Shown here piece after piece: positions 8,618-17,880 of a stretch of DNA of 64,000 nucleotides. How positions within the stretch are numbered: position 1 is the stretch's first letter; the number at the start of each line of letters is the position of its first letter. This DNA is from SAR116 cluster alpha proteobacterium HIMB100. GTDB lineage: Bacteria; Pseudomonadota; Alphaproteobacteria; Puniceispirillales; Puniceispirillaceae. The stretch is taken from NCBI GenBank assembly GCA_000238815.2, contig AFXB01000010.1:686501-750500 (forward strand), in the 5' to 3' direction. The notes beneath the pieces were generated by a model. The model was not told the DNA's origin and ran no database searches. It saw only the letters and a list, made by a program, of their open reading frames with translations. Made by a program: the position numbers and the translations under genes.

Positions 8618-9311
8618 CTAGCTTAAACCCATCTCTTTCCTTATCTTAGTGCCACTAATTTGAGTAATTGAATCATCAAAAGACTCTTGCTCAATGTCAT
8701 AACCAACTTTTCGCCCACACGTAATATTAGTGATATTCGGAACTAGTTGGATTGCTATTACCCCAATTTTGACAATTTCGGACTTGAATTGCGACCTGTC
8801 CAGTCTTGGCCAACGCTCTTTTAAATAATTCTAAATGGCCATCGTGAAAAGGCTGCCATCTTCCAAGCATCTGAACAGTTGGTTTTCTCCAATTAAATGG
8901 AATCAAATGGGATACAATTTGATTTGCATAGAGGTCTGAGTTTTTTTCTTTGATATGATAGTCTGGCTTAAAATATTTAGGCCTCTCAAAAAGCATGTTG
9001 GTATCTTCATAACGGCTTTTTGAGACGGTATCCATAGATATACTAATGCTTACATCCAAAGAAACTCTATGTGCTTCGATTGGGCAAACAAAATCTAAGA
9101 TAACAAATTGCTCGTTTGACTCGTTGGCTAGGTTTTGCATTCGCTCGACTTGTCGTCTTCGTCCCAAATCAGAAAAATCCCAGTCGTTTGCATTTTCCCT
9201 TATCTTATCTGCGTTGAGATGTTCAGCTCCTAATTTTTGGGCTAGCTTATTAGCTAAAAATGTTTTGCCACTACCTGGAAGTCCAAAAATTAGTATTTTT
9301 AATGTTTTCAC
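8618..9311 (-). pseudogene. Broken APS-kinase-like/nucleotidyltransferase gene
   Basis: From a GTG at 9311 (ribosome site GGGGAAAGG) the frame gives a P-loop kinase (GLPGSGKT) followed by a nucleotidyltransferase start (GRWQPFHDGH). The frame stops at 8727 after QNWGNSNPTSSEYH. The alternative frame immediately continues with QLVPNITNITCGRKVGYDIE and ends in ISGTKIRKEMGLS at 8618, the expected C-terminus including the ISxTKIR motif. The segment between the two halves also seems too short for the family, so a deletion with a frameshift is likely. The product would have been a bifunctional kinase/adenylyl- or cytidylyltransferase. It is probably inactive in its second domain. Confidence 0.75.
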
Positions 9312-9442
9312 GCACCTTTCCCCTATCGAACCAATGATTACTGTTTCAAAGGAGCAATCTACATGACAAAAAAAATCAAAACATCTCAAATAACTGAAGG
9401 GCGCAACGCATCAAAAAATTAACTAAATTCAGAAGGGTGCCC

Positions 9443-9553
9443 TTATTTAGTTTCCTGCAGACACAAAACATCTGTGTCCAATTCAGCCAGTTTGGCCAGA
9501 ACCAGCGGCAAGCGCAACCGCACTGAGTTAATGTTCCAGGTTGTGAGTTTCAT
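9443..9553 (-). pseudogene. xthA: Displaced 5' fragment of exonuclease III (copy B)
   Basis: ATG at 9553 opens a 36-codon frame starting [18 protein letters not shown] and running through DVLCLQETK before a stop. It matches the ExoIII N-terminus over 34 codons and then leaves the family. Base use is more like the core genome than copy A, so this is likely the original chromosomal 5' end, separated from its gene body by the first integration. In many alphaproteobacteria xth lies downstream of lolA, and here lolA lies about 3.5 kb upstream on the same strand, which fits. Confidence 0.85.
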
Positions 9554-9879
9554 CACCAATATCCCACTTTTGATAGCTGTTCAGACATCTGTGCCAGTTT
9601 GCTTCTGAAAAATCCAGAACTGCCTTTACTCATTTACAGATTCACATAACGCCAATCAATTGAATGTTGGTTTACATTTTTTCATCTGATTCTATTCAAA
9701 TTGATAAGTAATCAAATAATTTTGATCATTTTTTCATCTAATTTTTAATATTATAATATATTAATATATTGAATAATGAGAGTCTTCCCAAAGTTCACAT
9801 TTCTCCTGTTTGACAGCTCCTTCTCTTTGTGCGGTGTCACCACGCAAAGGGTCTGGGTTGCTGTTGTGATGGAAGAGAA
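9554..9879. other. AT-rich intergenic region
   Basis: There is no gene in this gap of about 325 nt. It contains a perfect 16-bp AT palindrome (9755-9770, AATATATTAATATATT) inside a longer A/T run. That could be an UP element or a bending site for the promoter of the TPR-glycosyltransferase gene, but no clear -35/-10 pair stands out. Confidence 0.4.
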
Positions 9880-11856
9880 ATGACCATCAAAGCTGATTTT
9901 GAACATGCAGCTAAGCAGTATGAGTCGAATCAAGCTAAGGAGGCCTATTCGTCTGTCCGGAAACTGCTAAAGCGCCACCCCCGGCATTTAGACTGCTTAA
10001 ATTTAGCCAGTTTATGCTGCATACAGCTTGGTAAATTTTCCGATGCATTGAGCTATTCGACAAAAATACTGTCTGTGCAACCAGGTCTTGCCTTTGCCCA
10101 TTATCAGCGGGGCACAGCCCTTTATTATCTGAGGCGGCATGAGCAGGCCTATCAGGAATTCAAGAAAGTCATAGATATTCAGCCTGATTTTGCCGAAGCG
10201 TTTATCTATCTCGGTCTGATTTCTAAAGACCTACAGAAATTAGATGAGGCTGTTGTCCATCTAAACAGGGCGGTAGCGTTAAAGCCAAATGACAGCTCGG
10301 CCGTGAATAACAGAGCTCTTGTGCTCAGAGCATTAGGCCAGCTGGATGATGCGCTTCGTGATTTATCTCATGCAATAGTGCTTGATCCCCAAAACCCGTC
10401 AAACTTTAATAATCGAGGGGCGGTTTGGACTGAGCACGGAGATTGTGAACGCGCCCTTGGTGACTTCGACAGAGCGGTAGCATTAAACCCTGACTATGCT
10501 GAAGCGCTGTTTAACAGGGGGGTTGCCCGAAGGCAACTGGGCCGCTTTGAAGAGGCATTTGCTGATTTTAATAAACATCTGTCTTTAATTCCTGATCATG
10601 CTGAAACGCAGAATGAACTGGGCCTGACGCTGTTTGACCTGAAACGGCATGAAGAGGCATTAGCGATTTTTGACAAAATGATCTGTTATCATCCGGATAA
10701 GGCTGAGCTGTTTAATAACAGGGGTCTGGTACATGCCGAATTGGGTCAGTTTGAAACAGCACTGGCTGACTACAGCAAAGCAATAGCGCTTCAGCCTGAA
10801 TTTGCTGCAGCCTTTTCAAACAGAGGATCATTAAGGACAGAGCTACATCAGTTTGATGCAGCATTGGCTGATTTTGAGCATGCGTTGTCACTTGACCCTG
10901 ATTTTGCTGAGGCCCAATGGAATAAGGCACTTCATTTGCTTCGCTTTGAAGATTATGAAAGCGGGTGGCGACTGTATGAGTCGCGGTGGCAAAGAGATAA
11001 AATAAAATATACCGCCCGTCAGCTCACAAAGCCGCTTTGGCTGGGCGAAGAAAATTTGCATGGAAAATCAATTCTTTTGCATGCAGAACAAGGGCTGGGA
11101 GATACTATACAGTTTTGCCGGTTTGCCCTACAGGTTGCCGATTCGGGTGCACATGTGCATTTGGACGTGCAGCCTCCTTTGCGTGAGTTACTGGGACAAA
11201 TCAGAAGTGTTGAGCTGGTTAAAACAGAAGATGTAGAAACTGGCAGTTTTGATTATCATTGTCCGCTTATGAGCCTGCCGCTCGCGCTGAACACCACACC
11301 AGACGAAATACCTTTTCAAGATGGCTATCTGAGCTGTAGCCCTGATGAGGTTAAGAGCTGGTCTGAACGTCTTTCAGGCATAACCGGGCTTAAAATTGGC
11401 ATTGCCTGGAGCGGGAATGCAAACCACGAAAATGACCGGTCGCGAAGCATGAGCTTGCAGACATTTTTGCAGGGAATGCCGCGGGATTGCAAATTGTTCA
11501 GCCTGCAAAAAGATATTCCCAAACGAGACAGGGCCCTGTTTGAGAACACGGCCAACCTGCAGCATTTTGGTGGCGACCTGAAACAAACAGCGGCCTTATG
11601 TAAAATGATGGACGTCATCGTGACTGTGGATACCAGCATCGCCCATCTGGCAGGGGCCTTGGGTCAGCCGGTCTGCCTACTCTTGGCTTACACCCCTGAC
11701 TTTCGGTGGGGCCTGAACCGAAAAGACAGCCCCTGGTATTCCTCAGTCCGCCTTTACCGGCAAACACAGGACAGAAGCTGGGCTCATGTCTTTGCAGATG
11801 TCCGAGAGGATATTTTCAATCAATACATCTCAGGAAACAACAGGAATGAAACTTAA
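9880..11856 (+). CDS. TPR protein with C-terminal glycosyltransferase-like domain
   Basis: ATG at 9880 follows GGAAGAG; a longer reading from 9829 has no ribosome site. Residues of about 5-370 are around ten TPR units with the repeated A-L-x-P-D/N-x-A-E pattern. The C-terminal domain starts with ILLHAEQGLGDTIQFCRF and contains KIGIAWSGN and VDTSIAHLAGALGQPV, which are hallmarks of GT-B heptosyltransferase-like (GT9-type) domains found on bacterial TPR proteins. The acceptor and donor are unknown; protein or lipid glycosylation is likely. It overlaps the following methyltransferase gene by 11 nt. Confidence 0.85.
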   Translation: MTIKADFEHAAKQYESNQAKEAYSSVRKLLKRHPRHLDCLNLASLCCIQLGKFSDALSYSTKILSVQPGLAFAHYQRGTALYYLRRHEQAYQEFKKVIDIQPDFAEAFIYLGLISKDLQKLDEAVVHLNRAVALKPNDSSAVNNRALVLRALGQLDDALRDLSHAIVLDPQNPSNFNNRGAVWTEHGDCERALGDFDRAVALNPDYAEALFNRGVARRQLGRFEEAFADFNKHLSLIPDHAETQNELGLTLFDLKRHEEALAIFDKMICYHPDKAELFNNRGLVHAELGQFETALADYSKAIALQPEFAAAFSNRGSLRTELHQFDAALADFEHALSLDPDFAEAQWNKALHLLRFEDYESGWRLYESRWQRDKIKYTARQLTKPLWLGEENLHGKSILLHAEQGLGDTIQFCRFALQVADSGAHVHLDVQPPLRELLGQIRSVELVKTEDVETGSFDYHCPLMSLPLALNTTPDEIPFQDGYLSCSPDEVKSWSERLSGITGLKIGIAWSGNANHENDRSRSMSLQTFLQGMPRDCKLFSLQKDIPKRDRALFENTANLQHFGGDLKQTAALCKMMDVIVTVDTSIAHLAGALGQPVCLLLAYTPDFRWGLNRKDSPWYSSVRLYRQTQDRSWAHVFADVREDIFNQYISGNNRNET

Positions 11857-12283
11857 TCTTGGTTGCGGATCAAAGCTTCTTGAAGGCTATGTGAATGTAG
11901 ATAAATTCAATATTTATGATGTGGATATTGTCCATGACCTGGAGGTTTTTCCCTATCCGTTTGATGATAATGTTGCCAGCTATGTCCTTTTATCTCACGT
12001 CTTAGAGCATGTGGGGCAAGACCCGAATGTGTTTCATAACATCATCAAAGAACTTTACCGCATCTGTGCTGCTGGAGCGATTATTGACATCAGAGTCCCG
12101 CATCCCCGGCATGATGATTTTCTGGCTGACCCCACACATGTGCGGCCAATTACGCCCTTTGGCCTGTCTTTATATAACAAAAAGCTAAATAAACAGTGGG
12201 AGAGAGATGGCAATGCTGCAACACCTCTCGGCCTGATTCATGATGTTGATTTTGAGATAATTGACACTCAATACATGCTTTAG
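11846..12283 (+). CDS. SAM-dependent methyltransferase, ended early by an in-frame amber codon
   Basis: ATG at 11846 (AGGA upstream) begins MKLNLGCGSKLLEGYVNVD, a class I methyltransferase SAM-binding motif, and continues with LSHVLEHV. The frame stops at TAG 12281-12283, but reading through it gives 46 more sensible codons (PHYMEMMQNGQLKKDEL...) ending at TGA 12422-12424. The protein is therefore either truncated by a point mutation or read through. Overlap with the TPR-glycosyltransferase suggests joint glycan or protein modification. The stretch 12284-12552 holds this extension and no other gene. Confidence 0.7.
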   Translation: MKLNLGCGSKLLEGYVNVDKFNIYDVDIVHDLEVFPYPFDDNVASYVLLSHVLEHVGQDPNVFHNIIKELYRICAAGAIIDIRVPHPRHDDFLADPTHVRPITPFGLSLYNKKLNKQWERDGNAATPLGLIHDVDFEIIDTQYML

Positions 12284-12552
12284 CCCCACTATATGGAGAT
12301 GATGCAAAACGGACAGCTGAAAAAGGATGAGCTGAACCAGATGGTCGCCACTCAAAATAATATTGTGAAACAAATCAATGTGAAATGGCAGATCCGCAAA
12401 GACAGCTGTGGCGGAAATTTATGAAACTTTCACCTGTCCATCGAAAAACACCCATTTGCAGGTATTGTTCGTGAACCGAGCTTGTTAGGGTGTAGATGTA
12501 AAATCAGCACAGACGATCCCGTCTTTGCGCGACTGGAGAGAGAAAATATATC

Positions 12553-12987
12553 ATGTCCAGAAAACAGCCCCCCGCCGTGACCGATTTTCCCCATCATTGG
12601 CATACCACCACAAGATGGGATGATAATGATGTTTATGGTCATCTGAATAATGTGGTGTATTACCGGCTGTTTGATACCGCCGTGAACAGGTTTTTACTGG
12701 ATAATGGACTGCTTGATTTCAGAACGGGTAAGAATGTGTATCTGGTCGTGGAGACTGGCTGTTCTTATTTCGCTGAACTGGCCTATCCGGACAAGCTGAT
12801 TGTGGGGCTGCGGGTCGCGCGTCTTGGGACATCGTCGGTGACCTATGAAACAGGCCTGTTCAGAGATGGTGAAGCCGCAGCCGCAGCTGCCGGACATTTT
12901 GTGCATGTGCTGGTGGATAAAGCCAGCCGCAAACCGGTGCCGATTGAAGCAAACAGCCGGACGGCGTTTGAAACATTGATGATGTGA
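12553..12987 (+). CDS. Acyl-CoA thioesterase, hotdog fold (4HBT/YbgC type)
   Basis: The 144-aa protein carries the 4HBT signature WDDNDVYGHLNNVVYYRLFD, with the Asp and the GHxNN motif that form the active site. Length is typical. The family hydrolyses acyl-CoA thioesters in the cytoplasm; the chain-length preference cannot be read from sequence. An unusual run of Ala (EAAAAAAGHF) lies in a loop near residue 113. It converges on lolA with a 25-nt gap and has no partner on its own strand, apart from the possible upstream methyltransferase. Confidence 0.85.
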   Translation: MSRKQPPAVTDFPHHWHTTTRWDDNDVYGHLNNVVYYRLFDTAVNRFLLDNGLLDFRTGKNVYLVVETGCSYFAELAYPDKLIVGLRVARLGTSSVTYETGLFRDGEAAAAAAGHFVHVLVDKASRKPVPIEANSRTAFETLMM

Positions 12988-13012
12988 TCAGGTGCAGTGC
13001 GTCTGCAGCCTG

Positions 13013-13636
13013 TTAATTCTGATAAGAGGGTACGCCGAACAAACGGTTGTTCAGAGACCCGCCATAAACAGGGTTTTGCAAAGTAACTGTAGTGGTCACG
13101 CCTAGCGCATCTGTGATCACCCAGCGGCGCAGCTGCCAGGCACCGGCATCAAATTCAAGGGTGAGCCGGCCTGCGCCTTCACCAGTGTCTTTTTCCAGCT
13201 GAACAGAAGCAATGCCGTTTTCCAGCCGCGCCGATGTTTTCACCTGTTCTGATCTGAAGCTGACGGTCTGTTCCAGCAAGGGGGCAAATGGCGTTTCACT
13301 AACCGGATAGGCCTCAACAGTCTGCGCGATTTTATCATCAATATAGACCCAAATCCGGCTGGTCACGATCGACAGGGTTTCGGGATTTGTATAATCAAGA
13401 CGCAATTGAAACGGACGCCGAAAATAAACATGCCCTTCGCCAATCGTGCCATCTGATGAAATCTGGATAAATTTAGCCTGCAGGGTGGTCAGCTCTGTGA
13501 TCGCATGTTCGGCACGTGCGATAAGCTTGGTCTCCTCAGCAGACTGGGCAGCCAGATGAGACGGCAAAATAAGGCTGAAAATCAGTGCCAAGATTGCCAT
13601 CTTCAGGCGAGAGATTACCGGCTCAGTTCTCGTCAT
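13013..13636 (-). CDS. lolA: Outer-membrane lipoprotein carrier protein LolA
   Basis: ATG at 13636 lies within the end of ftsK (14-nt overlap) and gives a signal peptide ending near HLAA-QS. The mature protein of about 180 aa has the LolA pattern: ITELTTLQAKFIQ, a G-x-x-Y-F-R-R-P-F-Q-L-R-L-D-Y segment and repeated beta strands. It shuttles lipoproteins from the inner to the outer membrane through the periplasm. It is co-transcribed with ftsK and an aminotransferase. In related genomes xth often follows lolA; here only a remnant (9443-9553) is found further along. Confidence 0.9.
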   Translation of the reverse strand: MTRTEPVISRLKMAILALIFSLILPSHLAAQSAEETKLIARAEHAITELTTLQAKFIQISSDGTIGEGHVYFRRPFQLRLDYTNPETLSIVTSRIWVYIDDKIAQTVEAYPVSETPFAPLLEQTVSFRSEQVKTSARLENGIASVQLEKDTGEGAGRLTLEFDAGAWQLRRWVITDALGVTTTVTLQNPVYGGSLNNRLFGVPSYQN

Positions 13637-15977
13637 TGTGTATAAGAACCTCTCTTTTACCAACATGATTTGCCGCGCTGATGATGCCTGCTGATTCCAT
13701 TTCTTCAATCAAGGTCGCCGCCCGGTTATAGCCAATTTTCAGATGCCGCTGCACAAAGCTGGTTGAAGCCTTTTGTTCACGAACAACCAATGCAACCGCT
13801 TCATCATAAAGGCTGTTTCCGGTAGCTGGCAGCTGACCGGCACCTGCAAAAGATGGATCAAATGCGGCCGCTTCATCTTCTTCTGTCACACTTTCATTAT
13901 AGTCAGGTTCACCCTGCTGACGCAGGAAGTTAGCCACATCCTCAACCTCTCTGTCATCAACAAACGGCCCATGCACACGCACCACCCGGCCACCCCCTTC
14001 CATAAACAGCATATCGCCGCGGCCCAAGAGCTGTTCTGCACCTTGTTCACCCAAAATAGTACGGCTGTCGATACGTGAGGTGACCTGAAATGATATCCGG
14101 GTCGGGAAATTTGCTTTGATCGTGCCGGTGATCACATCCACAGATGGCCGCTGTGTTGCCATAATCACATGGATACCAGCCGCCCGCGCCATTTGAGCCA
14201 GACGTTGTACAGCAGCTTCAATTTCTTTGCCTGCCACCATCATCAGATCAGCCACCTCGTCAATCACCACTACGATGAAGGGCAACGGGGCCAGATCAAG
14301 CACATCTTCTTCAAATACTGGCCGGCCAGTTTCAGAATCAAAGCCGGTCTGAACGCGCCGTGTCAGCACCTCGCCCTTATTGCGCGCTTCTGCCAGCCGT
14401 TCATTATACCCGTCAATATTCCGGACTCCCATTTTGGCCATATTCCGGTATCGGTTTTCCATTTCCCGAACCGCCCATTTCAACGCCATAACCGCTTTGG
14501 ACGGGTCCGTGACAACCGGCGTCAACAGATGCGGAATCCCGTCATAAACTGACAGTTCAAGCATTTTCGGGTCAATCATAATCAGACGGCATTCATCCGG
14601 CGTATAGCGATAAAGCAGAGACAAAATCATGCCATTGATGCCAACTGATTTACCTGAACCTGTGGTCCCGGCCACCAGCAAATGCGGCATCCGCGCCAGA
14701 TCAGCAATGACCGGGCCGCCAGCGATATCCTTACCCAAGGCCAGCGGCAGATTGCCCTTGTTTTCCTGCCAGGCCGGATGATCAAAAATATGCCGCAGCA
14801 ACACCATTTCCCGGTTCTGGTTAGGCAATTCAATCCCGATCACATTCTGACCAGGCACAACCGCTACCCGAACCGCCAATGCCGACATTGACCGGGCAAT
14901 ATCATCTGCCAACGCAATCACCCTTTGCGATTTTGTGCCTGGAGCAGGGTTCAGCCCGTAACGGGTGACAACAGGCCCGTCACGTACATCTTCAATTTCA
15001 CCCTGAATCCTGAAATCGTTCAAAACCTGTTTCAGCTGTTCTGCATTTTCATCCAACAGATTTTGATCGGCGCCAGCTTTGGTCTTTGGCGGTGTTTTCA
15101 GCAATTTAAGAGGCGGCAATTTAAATTTATCATTCCCGTCAAAATCGAAACTGGACTGTAGTTTTTGCGCTGCACGGGGGGGGACCTGATTTGCCTCTTC
15201 TGACGGCTCTGCGTCTGCTGCCTCTGATGCATCACCCGCCATAAGCACAGGTTCCTGTCTGACCTTTTTTGCTGTCTTGGTTTTTTTCTTCTGTGGTTTG
15301 GGTTGTGCCACAGCCTCGTCTGTCTTGCGCGCAGCACGACGGCGAAGGGCTGCAGCCAGAGGCTGTGTGAGCGGACGCAACAAACGCGGCAAAACAGCTA
15401 ACCCCGTCCATTGCCGCCGCGATATGGCAGAGGCCCAGATATATAAAGCTGTTCCCAGCCCGGCTGAGACAAGACCTACAAGATGGCGCGCGGACAGCCA
15501 GGGCGGCAAGGTGGCGTCGCCAAACAAGCTGAGCGCAACATCAAGCCCCAGACGGCCAGTCAGCCCGCCCCGCTGGCCAGAGCCACCATCATCAAATAAG
15601 CCATGCGCCGCAATGCTGAATAACAGCACAGCCAGAACCAAAACAGGAAGCCGCCATTTCCATCTGTCCAGCCGTTTTGTTGTGATAAGGCGTGTGCCCC
15701 AGATAAAAGGGGCAAGAGCAAAACCCACCGCAGCCAGTCCCACTGCCTGATACAGAAGATTTGCCACATTTGCCCCGACAGGCCCAAACCAGTTCTGGAC
15801 CTCACGCACGGAGGCTGTATTCAACGACGGATCACTGGTGTTCGCTGTCAATAACATAACCAGCAGGCAAAGCGCCATTGCACACATCACCAGACCGGAC
15901 ACCTCAACCAGCCGATGCCACAAAAAGGTCTGCAAACCAGCAGACATCAGCGGAGGTTTGTCTTCACTATCGCTCAT
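13623..15977 (-). CDS. ftsK: DNA translocase FtsK
   Basis: The 784-aa protein has four N-terminal membrane helices (about residues 25-195), a short Ala/Lys/Pro-rich linker (about 215-290), an alpha/beta motor and a winged-helix gamma domain at the end (about 720-780). The Walker A motif is GTTGSGKS, the Walker B region is PFIVVVIDEVADLM, and the conserved ATQRPSVDVITGTIKANFPTR follows (given here in parts: ATQRPSVDVITG, then IKANFPTR). It pumps chromosome dimers and termini at the septum and recruits XerCD. The linker is short compared with the E. coli protein, as usual in alphaproteobacteria. Start overlaps the aminotransferase stop as ATGA. Confidence 0.95.
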   Translation of the reverse strand: MSDSEDKPPLMSAGLQTFLWHRLVEVSGLVMCAMALCLLVMLLTANTSDPSLNTASVREVQNWFGPVGANVANLLYQAVGLAAVGFALAPFIWGTRLITTKRLDRWKWRLPVLVLAVLLFSIAAHGLFDDGGSGQRGGLTGRLGLDVALSLFGDATLPPWLSARHLVGLVSAGLGTALYIWASAISRRQWTGLAVLPRLLRPLTQPLAAALRRRAARKTDEAVAQPKPQKKKTKTAKKVRQEPVLMAGDASEAADAEPSEEANQVPPRAAQKLQSSFDFDGNDKFKLPPLKLLKTPPKTKAGADQNLLDENAEQLKQVLNDFRIQGEIEDVRDGPVVTRYGLNPAPGTKSQRVIALADDIARSMSALAVRVAVVPGQNVIGIELPNQNREMVLLRHIFDHPAWQENKGNLPLALGKDIAGGPVIADLARMPHLLVAGTTGSGKSVGINGMILSLLYRYTPDECRLIMIDPKMLELSVYDGIPHLLTPVVTDPSKAVMALKWAVREMENRYRNMAKMGVRNIDGYNERLAEARNKGEVLTRRVQTGFDSETGRPVFEEDVLDLAPLPFIVVVIDEVADLMMVAGKEIEAAVQRLAQMARAAGIHVIMATQRPSVDVITGTIKANFPTRISFQVTSRIDSRTILGEQGAEQLLGRGDMLFMEGGGRVVRVHGPFVDDREVEDVANFLRQQGEPDYNESVTEEDEAAAFDPSFAGAGQLPATGNSLYDEAVALVVREQKASTSFVQRHLKIGYNRAATLIEEMESAGIISAANHVGKREVLIHNDEN

Positions 15978-17176
15978 AAGCTGCTTTCAAAACGCGCCAG
16001 CCTCTGGCCCAGCTCATCAATCTTGTCGTGATCATGCACGATCGCCAAACGCAAATAACCGGCTGCCGGATTTCCTTGTTCTGTCTGTTTCGCCATCACC
16101 GAACCTGGCACGACTTTGACAGCCCAATGCCTGAACAAATGCTGCGCACAGGCCGCATCATCACCGTCAAAGGCATCGGGGACAGGATACCACAAGAAAA
16201 AGCCCCCTCCAGGAATTGTGACCGGCACATGGCCAGACAGAATATCAAAGGAGGTTGAATAATGCTGGCGAATTATCTGATTATGCTGATCATCGCGATA
16301 CAGCGCGCCCGCCACCCGCAATAGCGGCGTGGGAACCAGCGCGCCGCCATTTGCCACCACCAGCTTGTAAGCCGAGATCAAAGATTTGTCTCCACATAAG
16401 AAGCCTGCTCTCAATCCGGCGGCATTTGATCGTTTGGACAAAGAATTCAGAACCACCAGATTGGCGAACCGATCATCACCGGCAGCGGGCATCTGATAGG
16501 CAACTTCAAGCGCACTGGTCGGACAGGTTTTACGCCAGATATCAATATAGCATTCATCAACCACCAGTAAAAAATTGAACTGGCGGGCCAGCTGCAGCGC
16601 TTTGGCGATATACTCAGGCGAGGCGATCACGCCATGTGGATTGGTCGGGCTGCATAAATATAAAATTGTGCATCTGGACAGGGTCGCTTCATCCAGACTG
16701 TCCAGAGACGGCAAAAATCCAGTATCAGCAGAAGCATTGATATAGACAATCTGGCCACCAGACGCCAATGCCCCGGCCCGCCAGGCATGATAAAACGGAT
16801 TGCTGACCAAAGCACAGGCCTTCTGTTTCGCGCCCCGTACACACCAGCCTAGCAGGTGAAGCGGTTCACGCGTGCCCGGTACAGGAACGATATGATCAGC
16901 CAAATCAAACCGGCCCGCCAGACCCGGAAAGCGCGTGCTGATGTAAACAGCCAGATCATCCAAAAACGCTTGATCTGCAAACGCTTTTGGATAGGCCTGC
17001 CAATTATTCGATTCAGCTGCCAATGTCTCTGCAAGCCAGTCAGGTGGCGGCATCCGCGGCTCACCTACAGTCACATCAAGCAGCTCGTCGTGTGATTGCA
17101 CAGGCACGTCATTCAGGATCTCTCTGACCTGAAGGAACATATTATCATTGAAAATTGAAAAATCAGGGTTAAGCAT
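15974..17176 (-). CDS. PLP-dependent aminotransferase, class I/II (DapC-like)
   Basis: This is a fold-type I aminotransferase of about 400 aa with the PLP lysine in LNSLSKRSNAAGLRAGF, the aspartate in VVDECYIDIW and SPTNPHG in the N-terminal half. The sequence best fits the N-succinyldiaminopimelate aminotransferase-like group of alphaproteobacteria, which acts in lysine/peptidoglycan precursor synthesis, but specificity within class I/II is not secure. The start is ATG at 17176; a TTG twelve bases further upstream is possible and neither has a strong ribosome site. The gene is first in an operon with ftsK and lolA. Confidence 0.8.
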   Translation of the reverse strand: MLNPDFSIFNDNMFLQVREILNDVPVQSHDELLDVTVGEPRMPPPDWLAETLAAESNNWQAYPKAFADQAFLDDLAVYISTRFPGLAGRFDLADHIVPVPGTREPLHLLGWCVRGAKQKACALVSNPFYHAWRAGALASGGQIVYINASADTGFLPSLDSLDEATLSRCTILYLCSPTNPHGVIASPEYIAKALQLARQFNFLLVVDECYIDIWRKTCPTSALEVAYQMPAAGDDRFANLVVLNSLSKRSNAAGLRAGFLCGDKSLISAYKLVVANGGALVPTPLLRVAGALYRDDQHNQIIRQHYSTSFDILSGHVPVTIPGGGFFLWYPVPDAFDGDDAACAQHLFRHWAVKVVPGSVMAKQTEQGNPAAGYLRLAIVHDHDKIDELGQRLARFESSL

Positions 17177-17316
17177 AGACAAGAGCAATCGCCCACAGGG
17201 CGTTGGTGGTGTTAGAAAGTTGTTCTGAGCACATTAATACAGTCACGGACGGTGAGCAACATGAATGGGCCGGGTTCTGTCACTGAAAGCTTATCTAGAC
17301 TAAAGAGGGCATTTTT

Positions 17317-17835
17317 ATGACTGCGGCAATCTTTCTGGACAGAGATGATACCCTTATCAAGGATACAGGCTATATGTATAAGCCAGAGGAGTTTGCCTGG
17401 AAAGACGGCGCTGAAGCCAGTCTGAGGCTGTTTCAGCAGCATGACCTTCCGGTCTTCATCGTCACCAATCAAGGCGGCATCGCCAGAGACTATTTTACTG
17501 AAGCCCAGATGCATATGTTTCATGACAAGCTGTTAGCAGAGACAGCCAAAATAGGTGGTCACATCACCGATATTGCATTTTGTCCGCATCACCCTTTATC
17601 TGTGACCAAAGCCCTGCGAACACCATGTTCCTGCCGCAAACCAGAACCTGGCCTGATCCTATCGCTGGCAAAAAAATGGCAGCTTGATCTGTCCTGTTCT
17701 GTTATGATCGGAGATAAGCCATCAGATGTTGAAGCCGGACAGGCAGCAGGATGCAGAAGCTATCTGGTCGGCAAAGATCAAAGCTTGTTAGACGTGGCCA
17801 AGCTGGCCCTGTCTGAGCGAGACAGTTTAGGCTGA
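17317..17835 (+). CDS. gmhB: D-glycero-D-manno-heptose-1,7-bisphosphate 7-phosphatase
   Basis: The 172-aa HAD-superfamily phosphatase has motif I FLDRDDT, motif II VTNQGG and motif III/IV MIGDKPSDVEAG. The Cys/His zinc loop typical of GmhB and histidinol-phosphatases is present (CPHHP ... CSCRKP). It removes the 7-phosphate in ADP-heptose synthesis for LPS. A GmhA homologue lies at 49076-49660, which supports the heptose role over histidine synthesis. The ribosome site is AGAGGG nine bases before ATG. It is divergent from the aminotransferase. Confidence 0.85.
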   Translation: MTAAIFLDRDDTLIKDTGYMYKPEEFAWKDGAEASLRLFQQHDLPVFIVTNQGGIARDYFTEAQMHMFHDKLLAETAKIGGHITDIAFCPHHPLSVTKALRTPCSCRKPEPGLILSLAKKWQLDLSCSVMIGDKPSDVEAGQAAGCRSYLVGKDQSLLDVAKLALSERDSLG

Positions 17836-17880
17836 ACAGGCCCTGCCACATTACCCTTACAGACAACAGAACAACAGCCT

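Larger units (their letters stand above)
1..9460. mobile_element. Right part of an integrated island (left end outside window)
   Basis: This AT-rich stretch carries a tyrosine integrase (4508-5845), recombinase-like relics, unrelated cargo and two 5' fragments of exonuclease III. Its right boundary is set by the xthA fragment at 9443-9553, where similarity between the two fragments starts exactly at TCCTGCAG (5969 and 9453). Integration into the 5' end of a coding gene normally leaves the displaced host start at one end and a replacement start at the other, so the reconstituted xthA should lie left of position 1. Two fragments imply two nested or tandem integration events. The base composition is visibly lower in G+C than the genes after 9880. 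The left boundary is not seen. Confidence 0.6.

Noticed and set aside
13773-15750. Long antisense frames opposite ftsK
   Set aside because: They have no ribosome site or recognisable motif, and their composition is that of a complement of a coding strand.
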